From the NCBI GenBank assembly GCA_028288315.1, contig JAQBNY010000320.1, positions 1 through 6,855 on the forward strand: a DNA stretch of 6,855 bases, read 5' to 3'. Positions 5,981 through 6,855 of this stretch are shown here, piece after piece (within the stretch, counting starts at the first letter, position 1; the number at the start of each line of letters is the position of its first letter). Both the position numbers and the translations under genes were made by a program. This DNA comes from Mucilaginibacter sp. GTDB taxonomy: Bacteria > Bacteroidota > Bacteroidia > Sphingobacteriales > Sphingobacteriaceae. Below the pieces are notes generated by a model. That model saw nothing but the letters and a program-made list of their open reading frames with translations. It did no database searches and was not told the origin of the DNA.

Positions 5981-6005
5981 GTTACTTAGTGTACTTTTTA
6001 CAATA
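5981..6005. repeat. Direct repeat, copy 2
   Basis: Second copy of the unit at 5939-5963, offset by exactly 42 bases, close to four turns of B-DNA. It begins 35 bases after the dehydrogenase stop on the minus strand, so both copies lie in its 3' flank and upstream of the PepSY-like promoter. The bases between the copies are AT-rich and unrelated. No clear terminator for the dehydrogenase gene is visible nearby. Confidence 0.8.
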
Positions 6006-6039
6006 AGATTAAATGTATATCAAATCAATGTTAACTTTT

Positions 6040-6849
6040 CTACCCATTATCGGCAAAACCGGGGTACAATGTCATGCCGCCATCTATAAATATGGTTGTA
6101 CCTGTTATGTAATCGGCTTCATCTGATGCCAGCCACACAGTAAGTTTGCCAATGTCATCTGGCTGACCTATACGGTTATACGGAATAAGCTCAAGTAATT
6201 TGTTTAATGCCTGCGGTGTATCCCAGGCTTCTTTATTAATTGGAGTTTGTATAGCACCAGGGCCAATACCCACCACTCTTATTTTATGCGGAGCAAGTTC
6301 CTGTGCTATGCTTTTCATAAACATGCCTATACCACCTTTACTGGTTGCATAGTTTACATGCCCTGCCCAGGGTATAACTTCATGCACGCTACTCATACAA
6401 ATAATTTTACCTGCAGCGCGGCTTACATCTTCTACCACTCCCCTTTTAATGAATTCCTTGGCAGCTTCACGCGAGCAGAGGAACTGGCCGGTAAGGTTAA
6501 TGCCAATCACAGTGTTCCACTCATCAAGCGTCATATCAACAAACTTTGCATCCTTTTGCAGGCCGGCATTATTTACAAGAATATCAATAGTGCCATAAGT
6601 TTGAATGATTTTAGCAAACATGGCTTTCACTTCATCTTCCCTGCTTACATCAGCCTGGTGAGCAAATGCCTCTCCTCCAGCATCCTTTATAATTTTCACA
6701 ACCTCATCGGCAGCATCATGGTTATACACATAATTGATAAGCACCTTTGCTCCTGCCTGTGCCAATGCCAGTGCAACGCCCTTACCTATGCCACTATCGG
6801 CACCGGTAACTAATGCCACCTGGCCATTTAAGAGTTTAGCTTGTTTCAT
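6040..6849 (-). CDS. Glucose 1-dehydrogenase-like SDR oxidoreductase
   Basis: 269-residue classical short-chain dehydrogenase, cytosolic, probably oxidising a sugar or polyol with NAD(P)+. Cofactor motif TGADSGIG (15-22), NNAG (93-96), and the catalytic tetrad Asn118, Ser154, Tyr167, Lys171 are all present. The stretches MSSVHEVIPW (152-161), IGPGAIQTPIN and the C-terminal DGGMTLYPGF closely resemble Bacillus glucose 1-dehydrogenase, so EC 1.1.1.47 activity is the best guess; related SDRs act on other substrates. After the second strand the protein has NYVYNHDAAD (39-48) without the Arg that favours NADP in the Bacillus enzyme, so cofactor preference is open. About eight extra residues (near 136-146) precede KIICMSS compared with the 261-residue Bacillus enzyme. 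The start at 6849 puts TGxxxGIG at the normal distance, but only six bases upstream are visible, so promoter and operon context are unknown. Confidence 0.93.
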   Translation of the reverse strand: MKQAKLLNGQVALVTGADSGIGKGVALALAQAGAKVLINYVYNHDAADEVVKIIKDAGGEAFAHQADVSREDEVKAMFAKIIQTYGTIDILVNNAGLQKDAKFVDMTLDEWNTVIGINLTGQFLCSREAAKEFIKRGVVEDVSRAAGKIICMSSVHEVIPWAGHVNYATSKGGIGMFMKSIAQELAPHKIRVVGIGPGAIQTPINKEAWDTPQALNKLLELIPYNRIGQPDDIGKLTVWLASDEADYITGTTIFIDGGMTLYPGFADNG

Positions 6850-6855
6850 ATCTGC

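Noticed and set aside
6247..6813. 188-codon plus-strand open frame opposite the dehydrogenase gene
   Set aside because: It lies wholly antisense to a clear SDR gene, its translation is Cys-, His- and Tyr-rich with no family resemblance, and no promoter or leader is seen. It is a shadow frame.

Overview
The window comes from a Bacteroidota chromosome, most likely Sphingobacteriaceae (a Mucilaginibacter- or Pedobacter-like organism; genus is a guess from protein resemblance). The base composition is AT-rich, starts lack Shine-Dalgarno sequences, candidate promoters match the Bacteroidota -7 box TAnnTTTG, and the proteins resemble that phylum. All seven genes lie on the minus strand, so transcription runs from high to low coordinates.

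In transcription order: (1) 6849-6040, a glucose 1-dehydrogenase-like short-chain dehydrogenase, complete. (2) A 235-base spacer with a 25-base direct repeat at 42-base spacing and, nearer the next gene, a candidate operator-promoter. (3) 5804-5337, a small secreted PepSY-like protein ending in a strong hairpin terminator. (4) 5102-4905, a CspA-family cold-shock protein with its own promoter and a leader of about 100 bases, closed by a second terminator. (5) 4788-3544, a 12-helix MFS transporter of unknown substrate, whose start should be moved downstream of the csp terminator. (6) 3418-2504, hemF (oxygen-dependent coproporphyrinogen III oxidase), followed after 4 bases by (7) 2499-2104, a small secreted lipocalin-like protein. 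These two very probably form one transcript. (8) 1927 to the window edge, the N-terminal 642 codons of gyrA, cut by the window boundary.

Apart from the hemF pair these look like separate transcription units of mostly housekeeping type. I found no CRISPR array, insertion sequence, tRNA or rRNA, phage gene or defence cassette, and no credible novel multi-gene system. The points worth a second look are small ones: an Ala in HemF where human CPOX has the disease-associated Arg401; a Lys in GyrA at the quinolone-determining Ser83 position; a tandem 8-base repeat in the hemF leader with an inverted partner at the end of the upstream gene; the 42-base-spaced direct repeat; and a dyad overlapping the PepSY-gene promoter.
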